Shown piece by piece: positions 22,601 to 37,600 of a stretch of 64,000 bases of DNA (position 1 is the first letter of the stretch; the number at the start of each line of letters is the position of its first letter). The DNA is taken from assembly GCA_963920525.1 (NCBI GenBank), contig OY986437.1:96845175-96909174 (forward strand), given 5' to 3'. The notes under the pieces were generated by a model, which did no database searches, had not been told where the DNA came from, and saw only the letters and a program-made list of their open reading frames with translations. The DNA comes from Dichetophora obliterata (taxonomy: Eukaryota; Arthropoda; Insecta; Diptera; Sciomyzidae). A program made the translations under genes and the position numbers.

Positions 22601-25600
22601 TGTTGATCCTCTGTGATGGTTCAAATATAGTTGTTTTGTTTTTGTAACTATTGAAAAGATAAAAATGTTTGTCGTACCTTTTAATACTTTTCTTAGGTAA
22701 GGATCTAAATTAATTGTAAATGGAAGAAAGATTCTTAGATCTGCTACAAGTAAATCTGATTTATGTAGCTGTAAGAATGCATCAAGTTTGCGCTCATCAC
22801 GATCGAGTTCAAGCAGCGGCGCAGCTTCACGCAGGCAGGCCAATTTTGGACGCACTCTAAGAATAAAAGGAGTACAATGAGATGATAGGCAAGTATCAAA
22901 TAAATCTTATACGAACTTTTCGTAGACACTCTGCAGTGAGATGTTATCATCAAATGTGTCCATGTATTGATCATGTTGCAGCACAATCATGCTAGCTCGC
23001 AGCGGCCATTGTTCAGTTAAATTAATCCATGAACTAAGACGATACCAACTAAAGTCTATTTGGAATGCTTTAAGAAGACGAACTGTAAGAAAAACAAAAA
23101 TAAATATTTACAAATGCATTCGAAAGATATACTTTTGGTTCACTGAGAAGCACTCTCACCTGTAATGTAAATAACATTCATCAGTCGCCGCATACTGCGT
23201 GGATTGACATCGCTAAAGTAATCATCAGTCAGCACAATCTTGGATAGATCCAAGACACCCTGTGGATTCTGACCTAGACGATGCAAATTCGAGCCTATTG
23301 AGCTGGCCACAGAGTCGGACAAACGCAATTTTTTGCCCACATTACTTTGACCACCAACTCCACCACGTCCACCTTGACTACGCAGTTTCTCTTGGCTGGA
23401 CATAATCTCTGAAGCATTTGACAAGCGGCGTGCAGATACCGAATGACCCAATGAGGACGGTACATTATCGTCGCCTTGGAAATCAATGTAGTTTCGCTTG
23501 AAAAGTAGCGCGGTCATTTGAGCGCGTTGTACCTTTCGAAGTCCGGAATTTTGTAGATATACCGGCAGATGCACCAAATTGCGTAAGAAATCGTGACCAC
23601 CAATGCCACCTTCAGTGAATAAACGACGGCTGTTGGCCTCAGCTGCTTTGGCGATGACGTGTGGATCAACAGCTATTAAAAGAACGAACGGTCGATTGGG
23701 TGATGAGAGTAGGGTTTGTACGGCATTGAGTACTGATAGAATGCGCTCTGTGTCACAAGAATCGAGCGCATCTACAACGCCCACAAGACGACTTTGTTGA
23801 TTGGTGAAGGCGTCTAGACACTGGAAATGGAGTAAATTTATGATATTAGTAATGTACATGAAGGTAGCAACGCATTTTTTGATTTATTACAGAAAAATAT
23901 ATGTACTGCAATGTGCTCGATGAGTGCTGCTGTGTGCCACAATGAAAGAATAATTTATTCTAAGTTCTGCACTAATTTTTTTCAGAAATTTTACAGTTGT
24001 GCTGTAATGTGCTCAAGTTGTAATGTTATGTAACATTAAGAATTTTAAAAGCACTCTGCAAATTTGAAAACTAGAAGAATTTCGAATTTTTTTAAGTTCG
24101 GTAATTGTGCTATAATGTACTCAAGCTGAAGTTGACGAATTAAAATGCCATAATAATCGTTATTCCAGCTAAAAACTCGAGCTAAACGATATTATTCTTA
24201 GATTTGAAACATCAAATGTTCAGGATGTTCTTTTTTATTCCATAAGAAAAACATATAATCTTGTCAAGTAGGAAGTTTTTAAGAATTTAGCACTGTCTTC
24301 ATTTTATTTTAAAAAATTTGCAACAATTTGTTTAAAAACCACATTTTAATCATAAGTTGTTTATCAAGCACGAGAAAAAGTTCAGTCTAAAACAATTGCT
24401 CCATTATGATTTGAATGGCAAATGGAAGCTCATTTAAAGTATTCCTCCATTGCTTAAACCTTAAAAAGTTACCATCAGCACAAGTTTTTGAACAGTCATT
24501 TTTAAAAAATGCTTTTTGCAAACACAAGACTAAAGGTGAGAATTAGGGCATCGGGACGCTTCGGTAATCCCAGGATTCCGGGACTTGAAAAACACAATCC
24601 CGGGACTAGTCCCGGGTTTGACAAACTTTTGAAACCTTGAAAGACGCAATATAAAGTTTCAAAGTACATAGTTATGCCTCGCTTTACAACACAAAACATA
24701 GCAGAAGATTTAAAAAAACTAAAAAAAGAAACAGTTTCGATTAAATGTTTGGATAGTATTTATTGTTTATTACTGAAAAACATATATCAATTCTTTAAAA
24801 AAAAATTAATTAAATGAGATAATTCAGAAGGTTCATAAAATTATTTTAAAAAAATAAAATAATTTAATAGTTTTAGTATTTCTAAGTAGAATTTTTTGTA
24901 CAGCTTGTTTAAGGAAGTTTTGTTTTAATTTTTTAAGGTCATATTTTAGTTTTTCTAAGTTAGTATTTTGAAATATTTTGTACAGTTAGTTTAAGAAAGG
25001 GTTATATTTTTATGTTTTTTACGTCATATTTTTTACAGGTGGTTAAAAAAGATTTTTATTTTTGTATTACTAAAATCACATTTCAGTATTTGATAAGAAG
25101 ATCATGTGTTGAACACATTTTTGTGTTATTTTATACAGATAGTTTTAAAAAAGTTTTTTTTTTAAATCACATACATTTTTTCTGAGGTGGTATCATCAAA
25201 TTTTTTGTTAGAATATTTTGGATTTATTTTGCAGTAGAGGCCAAATTCCGGGAACCCGAAAATCCCATAAATTTATAATCCGAAATTTTTGCATACACTT
25301 ATATGTCATTCTTCATGCTGCTGTTACTTTTCATTCACTTTCTTTAAATGTTTTCGTAACTTATGGTTATTTTTACTTTTGTTGCGTCCATAATTTAAGG
25401 CATGTAACATGAACCACCCAGTTCTTTTCCACAAGATAAACAAGCGAGTTTATTGATGGAGCTGCATTTTGTAGCCAACCAACTCCAGCGACAAAACCAT
25501 GAATGCTGAAATTTAAAATTTCGAGAGCCGCTCGAGGGAAAATTAAAGTCAGTTGTTAGCTGAAGTATACTTTAAAATCTTTCTACGGTTCAAATTAGAA

Positions 25601-28600
25601 AGGTTTTTTTCAGTATGCATGTGTATGTCATTCTTGTTGGCTTCACTGTTATCATCACTACCATCATCTACAATTGTCGATGTCAAGGGTAGTGAAAACA
25701 ATAGGGATGGTTATTTTGAATGTCTCACGTTTGATCCAATAAATCACGATACATTGGTTTTCACTATTGTTGCTTACACGATTCAAAACATAACTTCAGT
25801 ATATGATCTGTTAAGTTCAGCAACTTCAGTATATGATTTGCTATGTTTTTTTAGATTAATTAAGTTTTAGTAAAATTTCGACCCTCTGGGGGGTTTGAAC
25901 CCCAAAAACCCCCTTTGGCTACGGTCCTGCATAAAATAAAATTAAAATTATAATTATATTAAAGTATTAAAATTATATATAACTTTTGTAAACATTTGGG
26001 GATTGAGGATGTTACGTAGCAAAAAAATCGAAATATCGGTTTTTCGCCATCACATATTTGGGTGGGGGCGGGCCGGGGTGGTAAAAATTGTAAATTTTTT
26101 TCTTTAATAGAAACTTTTTATTACTAACCAACTTTAATCTAGGAAAAATTTTCGATTCGTTATTTACAAATATTCAGCCTATATTTCTTCAAGGGTTGGT
26201 AGCATGCAAGGCAAAATTTCAAGGGGTCGATTTTTAATTCTTTTTTGAATATTTGCTCTAAAATTTTAATTTTTTGAGTATTCAAATGATTTCTAGCAAA
26301 GGATTCTGGCTATTTCTATCTCTTACAAATGCATATATAAATATATGTATTTTATTACGCGCTATGCTACAATACAGAGTGACAACTTGCAAACATCACC
26401 CCTACTCATGCCAATTAATAAATCACACTCAAACACATTTGTCGAATTCTGAAAAAAAACAAGTGCAGGACTTATAGAGTCCTTAAGAATACATTTTTTT
26501 GTAATGCGGTAAATAATAGCTTGTATCGAGCAAATTGCAACACACACTTTTTCTAGAAATAGATCATAGAAATTTAGGGTTAATTTGTAGTTATTTTATG
26601 CATACATACTAGGGCGGGTCGATTTCTAGGGAGTGAAAAAATTCACCAATTTCCCTATGATTTCCGTATTCTATGGGTTATTCCATGAAAATTTGCCGAA
26701 GGAACCATACCTCTATCGTTAAAATCGAGTCCCCTACTTTTTGTTGGTAGATTTTTTCCCAAATTGACGTTCGTATGAAATATTACCTACACGTTCACAT
26801 CCATAACTCAAAAACTATCGATCGGGTTTAATCGCCAGTAGGTTGGAAAGGTGAGCTCATTTTGATCAATTTACAAAAAAAATCTCGAACATTGGTCCAA
26901 CGGTTCAAAAGTTACGGGCATTTTTGTCAAAATTTTGGACCATTTTTCCATTTTTTTCATGATTTTGTCCAAGAATATTACTTTCATGGCCATTTTTTTG
27001 GCTCAATCCATTATTTAATTCAATTTACAATTCAAAACGAAGAGTTTAAGCCCAAATTTATCGAATTCGGTTGATTAATTCATGCGATATTGCTAAAACA
27101 AAATAACACATAAAACCAACTTTTTGATTTTTTTTCCCTTTTTATTTTTTTTTCTACAAAAATTCAAATTAAGAGATAATAAAGTATCTATCAACCTATT
27201 ATCAAAAAAATATTCAATTTGAGTGTAGTAAAAGACAAAATCTTGGACAAAATCATGAAAAAAATGGAAAAATGCTCCAAAATTTGGACAAAAATGCCCG
27301 TAACTATTGAACCGTTGGACCAATGTTGGAGATTTTTTTTTTGTAAATTGATCAAAATGAGCTCACCTTTACATTATTTTTTTTTTGTAAATTGATCAAA
27401 ATGAGCTCACATTAAACCCGATAGTTTTTGAGTTATGGATGTGAACGTGTAGGTAATATTTCATACGAACGTCAATTTGGGAAAAAAACTACCAACAAAA
27501 AGTAAGGGACTCGATTTTAACGATAGAGGTATGGTTCCTTTGGCAAATTTTCATGGAATAACCCATAGAATACGGAAATCATAGGGAAATTGTCGAAAAA
27601 TAAATCGACCCGCCCTAATACATACATATCTGAAATAAGTTATAAAAGCTTACCTTGATCATGTCGGTCATGAGAGAGACCTCCGAGCCCAGGGCCGTTA
27701 AGGGTGCTCCCTCATTTGAACGCACGGCACGCTTCAAATGTCTGCCCTGAGACGTAAAGAGCGAACGGAAAGCCTTGGCGATCACATGCAAATTCGTACA
27801 GATGATAGTGACTAAAACGGCGCATATAACATAGATAAACACCAGAATATCCTCACGTTCTGAGGGCGAGGCGTACGAGAAGTAGGCAATAACCAGCGAG
27901 ATACCCGCTATTAAGGTAAGAAGACCCAACTCAAAAATAATTACTATAGGAACGCAGCACATGCGACGCCAGCGCCAGCCGGATGAAGTTTTGACAGACT
28001 TCGGCCGAAATGCACGATAGAGACGTGTCGACAGCCAACCATAGTGTGACTCGATGGCCTCGAAAAGTGCGGCTAACATGTGAGCGACGGCGCCCTCACC
28101 AGTTGGCGAAGCGCTACTGGCTTCGGCAAAATGGAAACGTACCGGCTTAGCTTGTGTATCGGCCTGAGAGCCGGGTGGATGACAGAAGGCCACCTGCAGG
28201 ATGAGTCGTAGTTTCCCAATGCGCTTCATGATACCATGATGCACCGAGTAGGCCCAATACATGTCCATTTGGTAGTTGGCATAGTTGATGCCAGCCAGCA
28301 GCAAGTAGGTGAAAATGAGAAAGAGAAAAGCAGCCAAAGTGCCCCAAATGACAGACCAAGTAGAGAGTCCAACAATACTGCCCAGTATCAGCGCTATATG
28401 CAGGCAAACGAGAAAAAACAGGCCTCTGGTTTTTATTGGTGGCTCCGCCCACTGTCGCGCAAAGTTATTCATTTCCTCTCGTAACTTATTCAACAGAAAA
28501 CTCTTGCCACTGCCCCATTTGGCATACAGGCCCACGGTTATAGGCGTGGTCAGCGTCGGCTCACTGAGCACATCGGCGAGTGCCGACGAGTACAACTCAT

Positions 28601-31600
28601 AGCCGAGCATGCCCTCAGAGTCTTCGTTGGTGTTCAGACGTCGCGCTCCAAATACCTGCCCAAGAATTGTCTTTTGATGTATTGTGTCTATGCCATACGG
28701 AGTCTCGGCTGCCTTGTTGGCGCGGTAGAGTAGCTGACTGTTTTTTGGGTTTCGTAGCAGTGCCTCCACAATGGCTTTCGAACGCGCTCGCATAGCTATG
28801 TGTAGGCAGGTGTCGCCACGCTTGTCACTTGCCGCTACCTTAGCCTTGCGTTCCAACAGCATTTGCACCATTTCGAGGTTGCGATTACGCACTGCACGCA
28901 ACAGCGCCGTATCGCCATCTTTGGTAGCAGCTTCGAGATCGGGATTGGTGGATAACAGTATCTTTAAGATGTTTGCGTGACCCTTTTCGACAGCTGTGTA
29001 GACTGCCGTCTTGCGATCTTTTCCCTGTATATCGACATCTGCATGCTTTTTAAGCAGGGCTTCGACGACGCCGCGATGACCGCCCTTAACAGCATGAATG
29101 AGCGGCGTGTCGCCAGCACGATCTTGTATATTTATATAGGCACCGGCGGCTATGAGTGCGGCAGCGATTTCCTACAAATAGACAAACTATAAATTAGCAT
29201 TGTTGGTTCTTTTGAAAAACTAAAAACTGCTTCCTACTTGAAAACCTTCCCGGCTTGCTATAGCCAACGCCGTCAAGCCGTCCTTGTCCAATGCATTTAC
29301 ATTGGGTTTCTTCTCCAGCAACGAAGTCACACAGTCGGTGTGTCCACCTGATGCAGCCACCAGCAGTGGCGTCCACGAGTACATGCCAGCTGTATCTACA
29401 TTGGCGCCTGCTTTTAACAGCGTGTCGACAATATCAGCGTTACCTTTACGACACGCCCACACTAATGCCGTAGTGCCATACTTGTCGCCCACATTCACCT
29501 TGGCACCACGTTGGACCAGTAATTCCACGATCTCCTTGAATCCACGCCCAGCCGCCCACAGCAACGGTCCCAGATGATAGTTTCCATGTGAATTGACATC
29601 AGCTCCTTTTTCGAGCAGAAAGCGTACCAGATCGGTGTGTCCCCGATAAGCCGCCCACATGAGCGCAGTCCAGCCACCCTGAAAAAATAAAATTTCGTAA
29701 AATCTATTGAGAGTGGAGAGAGTGATACTAACCATATCACGATGCTCAATGTCGGCGCCATGTTCCAGCAGTATTTGAGCTATATCCAAATAGCCACCTT
29801 TGGAGGCACACAGCAACGGCGTCCAGTTATCAGCATCCTCAGCATGCACATCAGCGCCTCGTGCAATGAACTCACGTACGAATCCGGCTAGACCACGACC
29901 AGCAACAACCATAAGAACCGTAGTACCATTCTATTGAGGTGTGAAATGTACAGAAACAAAGCATTAAAAATTCAAACCGGGATTTGTTGTTTGATCTTAA
30001 ATTTTCCTCGATTAAGGCGATCGCGAGAAAAGTTCTAAAACTAAATATGGCAGGACTATATTAGAAGGACGATGGTAACAACAAACTAGCAAATACTCGC
30101 TGCTTCGCCTGCGATAAAAATATTATATATATACCATGTAAAAATTTTAAATCTTAAAATTATTATATTATATTCAACAGTAACCAAATAACTATATAAA
30201 AAGGGCCGTTTTTCCTCAGGAATCTATTTTTGTTTCATATAAAAAACTACATGTTCATTTTGTTTAATTTAACGCGAATAAAAAGTTTTCGAAAACTTTG
30301 TAATTTTCTAAAATCATATTTTAAAATAAGCAGTTTTGGGTTACACATTCATTGTTTCAATTAATGTTAGTTTAAACTTTCTTAGCAATACCTATCATCT
30401 AATGCGCACACATTTTTCTAACATTTTTCTAGCTCGTATTTATATCACACATTGATAACACTGTAATTAAATTTTCAAATTTTAAAAAGACAAAAAACGC
30501 CGAGACACTTAAACTTAATTTTCGGCAGTAGAATTTAGTGGCATACTTACTTTTTTCAAATCAGATCAAAATCTCAAGATATTCAGATTTTTGCTATTTG
30601 ACCTTTATAAGACAATTAACAATTTATTTTTATTGTCTTTTCAAAAATACCTCCAACGTGGACATCGAGTTAGCCTTGTTGAATCTATGATTTTTCAAAA
30701 GTTAAGCAATTTCGCTCTTTTTTCCATTGACCCAATTTTGAACGTAAAAACATTATAAAAATCTTTACATTTTTTTACTCAAATTAGTGTTTTTATTTCG
30801 TATGTAGATTAAATTCTGAAAGTTTAAGTAAAATCAGATGTGGTAAAAATTTCTGGCCTCAAAAAATAAGGAAAATATAGCTAAAAAAGTGACTAAATTT
30901 CAATTGCAAATATCTCGAGATTTGGGAAAACTGAGTATACCACTAAATTCTACGACCAACATTTTGAGAAAAGTCTCGGCATTTTCGTGTGTCTTTTTGA
31001 CGTCCCTACAGTGTAATTAGAGGCACAAAATGCTATCCTTTTTAAATCCAACTTTTATCAACACAGAAAACAACACAGAAGACTAATCAAAATTTCTTTT
31101 TCGCGTTTCTGTAAGCGTCTCTTTTACATGAATGCAAATGATCGTCAGGCCTTGACCAGTGTAAGGTAAATAGAGCAATGCAGCTCTGTTAATCAGCAGC
31201 TTATGGAAAAAAAACAAACATCGAATATGTTACAGCATAGGTTATATACAACGAAAACTTAAAGTGCAAAAAATTTTATGTATGCCAAATAATAACAACA
31301 AAAAATGAAGTCTGGCGGTGAAGTCTGGTTGATCCTTCAATTTCGATTGACAAAGAGCTGTAACTTCTTATGTCCTTATATAGAGATATTAAGAGGGGAT
31401 ACTGAAAATGTTAGCTTCTCTCTTTTTTTTTCTGAAGATGTTTTTATACTAACAGCCCTATTCTGGCAAATTAACAAATTGTTAACCAGTATTTTGAATA
31501 TTTCTATGTGTTTGTTGTTTTCAATACAAAATGTACAGCCCTATTCTAGCAAATTAATAGATTGTTAACCAGTATTTTGAATATTTCTATGTGTTTGTTG

Positions 31601-34600
31601 TAATTTTTTGATTTTAAACCAAAATTTGAAGCTCAAAAATAAAAAATTTTTGATAAAAATTGTCAACTGCTTTTCAGTTATTGACAATTTCATTAAAAAA
31701 TGTTGGTTTTTGAGCTTTAAATTTTGTTTTAAAAACAACAAACACATGGAAATATTCAAAATACTGGTTAACAATTTGTTAATTTGCCAGAATAGGGCTG
31801 TAAGACTCACATTAATTCTCAACTTTATCGCTGCAGGGAAAAATTTAATTTGCAAAAAACAAATAGTTTTCGCTTCACCTCCCTGTTTATTCATACGTCA
31901 GTTTTTCTTCCAGCTTAATAAATATTTGTTTTTTTTTTTAATAATTCGTCTGCGTTTTTACATGTCAGTCTGTTCACCTGTATTTCACATTATCCATTTT
32001 TGTCCATTTTGTCAGTCCATTTTTCTTAAATCGGAACACAAAAAACAATCACCTAAAGTGTCATAAGATTTCTGCAAAAAGCAATTTAGCACTACTTTGT
32101 TTTCAGTATGCGCTTTAAAGCTAAAACTCAATACTACGTTAGGTCGGTCGTGCGTTGACAGCTAGACTAGAAACAACGAGTTCTTATGAAGTAACTCTAA
32201 ATGCGACCTCATACTTTGCTTCGACCTCATCCCGAAAAATGTAAAGTAGGGGTAAAGTACGATCAAGGTTGTGAGTAGAAAATTGTTCTACTAGCTCGTG
32301 CGTTTGACATTCCATGCCAATGCTGGGTTGCATTTTCGTTAAGAAATTTTAATATGTGGGTATTTCTTGTATTTTGATGGTAACAAAGATTTTCATGGGA
32401 TTATCGTGGGATTTTATAATTGATGTGACTTTTTTAAAGTTTTATGTTGTTAAAGTAATACAAGAACAATTTTGATGAATTTAATATGATATAAATATAA
32501 TTTAATGATATATCTTATCAAAATTAATGCATATATTAATATATCATAAATAATATTATTATATAAAAACAAAATAATGTTATAAATAAAAGATTGACTT
32601 TTCTTTTGAAAAAATAATAGTAAGTTTCTTTGTTGCAAGCGAACTCACACCGCTATGAGTAAGCTCAATCACTACATATCGCTCATTTCGTGCAAGACCG
32701 TCACAACTAAAAATTTGGGTGTTTTTAGTTAAATATACAGAAATATGCATTTTTATCATATCTTTGATTTGAGTGAATTCCAGACCTATTTGCTTTTAAT
32801 TAACGGTTTTACAGATACTTGTGTCGTTTTGACTTTTAGCAATCTCTTTACTTCTTTGTAGCAATAACGTTTCATTTCTATTTATACCAAAATTTATTTT
32901 AAATTTCCTCCAAAGTTTTTTAACGACAACGACTTATTTTATCATAAACCATTTTTTAAATAAAAATCAAAGCAAGTTACCTAATATTTGTTGTAGTAGT
33001 AAAGTACCAACTCAAAATGTGACATCTCTCTAGGTCAAATGTATGTTATCATATTGTAGCAAAATCGTCACAACTCAAAATTAAACATTTTTTAAAATGA
33101 GTTTTTGTGGTAATAATGTTACAACTCAAATAGACACTTGCAAAAATATTGCATAAAAATTCACTATTGACGCAAAATAAAAAATTTATGATATTTTTGG
33201 CAGAAAATTTAATGGCCTTCAAATATTCTTAACAATTTTCGGTTTATCTTTACAATTAATGTTTGTGATGTCATTTCAAAATTTCATAAGGCTCTCCTAA
33301 AAAATACTAAATTTTGAGTTGTGACAGTCTTGCACGAAATGAGCGATATGTTCTACACATATATAACAAAATAGGTGAATTCAAGATTCAATGTGGGTAT
33401 TTCTTGTATTTCGGTGGTAAAATAGATATTCATGGGATAGTCGTAAGATTTTAAAATCGGTGACTTTTTTAAAGTTTTATGTTGTTAAAATAATAAAATA
33501 ACGATTCTGATGAATTCAACACGATTTAAATAAGCTCGTGCTCTAATGCATAGTCAAATGCACTGGATCATGCATGAGAAGCCTTTGCACAAACCACATA
33601 GTATATTTGCTTTCTGATTTAGGTGAGCAAACGAGGTGGCAAAATTATATGATAAAGTAGCTATTTTTGTTTTTCGAAATTCAATTAATTTCTTATCAGA
33701 AGCCGGCAAAAAACAGGGAGAGATAAGAGTTTGTGAATTGGAACATATGTAACAAATATTTAATTCTCAAAATTTCAGAAAAAATTTTGAAAATTACAAC
33801 TTAACAATTTATTGACAACATATGCAGCATATGACAATATATTGCAGCTGACATATATGATACAAATGCACAATCGACAATCATAAACAATGCCTGCTAA
33901 AAATAGCTCATTGCTCAAATAATAATATTGCCACTTTGCAAGAATACCCTTATTATATCAAACATACATTAAAAAAATATCAGAACTTTTTAAAGTAGGT
34001 CGTTTAATGATTTTATTTAAATACTTATTTATTAATTCTAAATCCGCAACCATTAAAAATTGCATGATTTGGGAAAAAGGGTAGTTTTCTGGGATTTTTT
34101 TGAATAGCTGATTTTATTGGCATCACTAAAATGGCAGAGACACGATCTGCCAACGCAACATTAAGTTTTGCAAAGTTTTGAGGTCGTCCGTTTTGACACT
34201 TGCATCGTAAAGTTTTTACAACGCGGACCAAAGTACGATCAACGGCCGACCAACCTAACGCACTATTGAGTTTTGGGCATTAACCCAGAGGGTATTTTAG
34301 CGAGTGCTACGCAAAAAAAGGCATACTAGCACTGCTATCATTAGCGTCAATACACCTTCCATGATCACTGCATTAATGAGTACTTCTGTAAGGCCTACCT
34401 TTTGAAGGTCCTTATTCTTTTCATTTTATTTTATATGAAAAAATTTACAAAAAAATTTCAAAAAATTTTTTAAATACACAGAACAGTTTGTAAAAAAATT
34501 TAGATTTAAAAAACAACAAAAAATTTTTTTTTGTCCGAGTTGGGTATCGAACCCGGGCTCCGGAAAGCGTACTTTCATTTGAATTGGTGCAAAATAAGCA

Positions 34601-37600
34601 AGTGATTCTTAACAACCACGGTAGTCGAGTAGGTAAGATGTCGAACCGCCGACTGAGAAGTCCATGGTTCAAATCTCAAATTGTTAGACGATTTTTATTT
34701 GAAGTTAATATTTTTATTGCTTTTCCTTCTAACGTGACTTCTCGAAAGAGTGCTTCTGGCAGGTTTCTTTTGAGCAAGGAGAGCGGAAGGCCTGACAAAT
34801 TTTCTAATTTCATATAAAAAAGCAAGTGTAATTGTATATGAGTGCGGCAGTACCCTAAAATCCATACGAAGGCCTGCTAGCACCGCTGCCAATCCTACTG
34901 GGAAAGCGCTCATTAATACATACTCAAAATGAGAGAGTATAAATGAGCAAAGCTGTCCGACACCGCAATATAAGCAATGAGAAGCGCTATAGCAGAGGAA
35001 AAGAGAGAAAAAGCTTTATGCTGCTTGTGTGTCAAACAATTAAGTGTCAAACAATTAATAACTTTTAAGAGTTATTTTAAAAAATAATGGACGAATAATT
35101 TTAAGTTAAACACGTAGCTTTATATTAGTGAAATATTATTAAAATCGGTTAGCGATTCCCGGGAAAATTCATTCAGAATTGGGCTGATAATAAAAAAAAT
35201 ATAAGGGATAGTTGCCTAGGTTTTTTTTTATTATCATAATTTTTCACAATGAGAATATTTTCAAGTTCCAAATATATCACTGGATTGGTGTTTTAAATGA
35301 CTATAGTTTTGTTTAATAAAGTTTATAGTTTTGTTAGAAAACTTCATTGTATTTTTTTTTAAAAATCTGAAAGGCTTAAAATCAGCACCAAAAATTTTGT
35401 CTTCTTATGTGGGACTTTATCATGCATTCAGTGAAACCACAAAAAGCGTAAAACCATTGAAGTGAAAACACCAAGTTATGAATTTTTATTTATTCTGTTG
35501 ACCTTTAACATGAATATAATTCACATTATTCTTCAGATTCACTTCATTCTACGTCTTAATCCTAGTCACAATTCCACGAACACAATTCACCAATTTTTCA
35601 TCATCAACATCCGAAATATCAGATTTTTGTTATGATTTAATTGATGAAAGCATACTAGGACGATCTCATATATTTTACCGTAATTTTTTTGTATAGACAA
35701 TTTTCGACCCTTTTTTATTTATTGTGCATTCTGCATGGGGACTTTCAGAAGAGTAGCAGATAAAGGATAGGTTTTTTCAAGAAGTATTGAAGACAAAAAA
35801 CTATAGGATGATCTAATACAATTAACCCTCTAGAGGTCGATACGGAAGAGATAGGAAGAATTTACAATGTTTGTTTAATTTTTGTTTTTTTTATAGAAAC
35901 TCCAATAAGAATGGAGGATATGGAGTAAATATGTTTGAAAGGAATTCAACAGGTGAAAAAGGAATAAGACCATTTCAAACATATGATCCTCAATAGAAAA
36001 TCCAGTAGATTTATGAAATTTTGTCATTATTTTTTTATATTGTGTTTTTTTTCTAGGGAAATCCCCAGCAGGATGGCAGAAAGAGGTTGGGTGAGTTCCG
36101 AAAAGTGTTAGGAGGAAGAAGAGATAATACCTGGTGAAATATTTAACCCCTCTAGGGGTCACCGTGCAATTTTTGTCAAACAATAATATCTTGGTTGAAG
36201 CAACTGCCCATTTGAAGAGTATTTTTCTCGTACCTTATGACCTTTTTAATATGCAAGCAACAAATCTTGTTAACAGCCTTGTCTGAGGGTTATGATTTTC
36301 ACATTCACGTTGTGTGCAAGCATCAAACGGACACACATTGGTTCCAAACATGAAAAAGACGGCCAAAACCTCAAGGAGTTGTCTAATAAAAATTCTACTA
36401 TAAATGTTTTTGGGGTCGCTGATCACGAATCTGAAGTCAAAATTCGAAATTCAAAATGGCAGCTTCAAAATGGTGGCTATGAACATGCTATTTTTTCTAA
36501 TAACTATTTTATGCATTTTAAATTTGGTGCCCTAAAAGTTTTCGGGGTCGCTGATCACGAATCTGAATTCTAAAATTTGAAATTCAAAATGGCGGCTATA
36601 AACATGCTAACTTTTCTAATAACTATTTTCTGCATTTCAAATTTGGTGCCCTAAAAGTTTTCGGTGTCACTGATCACGAATCTGAAGTCAAAAATTCATA
36701 ATTCAAAATGGCGGCTTTTCTAGAAGATAAGTTTTCATAACTTCTTTAGATGATCTTTATAATGAATCTGTGGTCCAAAGCATTAAAAAAATTATGGAAG
36801 CATTAGGTTTTTTTTCGTTTTTTTAATATTTATGTTAAAAAAAAAATATCTGCTAATGGAAATTTTATTTGGGATTTATTTCATTTGAGTTTTTTTTTGG
36901 TAGTTTGAGGTGTTATTTCATTAGGGATTATTTCATTTGGGGGCTATCTCGTAATTAAATGGGGGCTAATTAAATGTAATTAAATTATCAAAAATAGATA
37001 AAGCAAATTTCGATTGGAATAACAATTGCTGCATGTGAAGAAGACTGTAGTTAGAATCGCGCAGTTCCACTTGTCTATTATTCCACACTCTCCCCTACAA
37101 ATTCTTATTGTTTGAGAAAATAAAGTGAATACCCTTACTTAATTTATATCATTACGGGGTATACATTTACCTTTCAAAGTTAAAGATGAATCTTCTTCAT
37201 AATGAAACTCCATATACACACAGAAAAATGTTGCATAGTAAAATCATTGTGATGCGTAGTTGATTTCATTTTACATGATTTTATATTTCGTGGTGACAAC
37301 AACATTAAAATCATTGTGATTTCATGTGAAATCATTGTAAAATCATGTAAAAAAACACGCACGCACACGTTCATGGTGTAAATGTGTTGCTATTAATTTT
37401 GCAAAGTAAAATCATTATGATTTCATGTAAAATCAGTCTTAAAAATAGTCGAGTTGCGCAGTTTTGGTTAAAAAGCTTCGAACCAATTCAAAATAAAACA
37501 CACTGATGCATTTAGGAACTCAGCTTAATTCTAAAAAAGTTATTACAACAGGAATGTGCACGGTTAAAGACGAGGGCTTCCGTGGCCCCTTAGCAACAAT

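Noticed and set aside
23603..23800. Plus-strand frame opposite exon 5
   Set aside because: Antisense shadow of the KAP coding exon.
28771..29577. Several plus-strand frames opposite Kidins220 exons 3 and 4
   Set aside because: They are antisense shadows of the conserved ankyrin exons.
31608..32066. 152-aa plus-strand frame
   Set aside because: Its first third is the arm of the 265-bp MITE. Composition is simply AT-rich and the frame crosses the element end.
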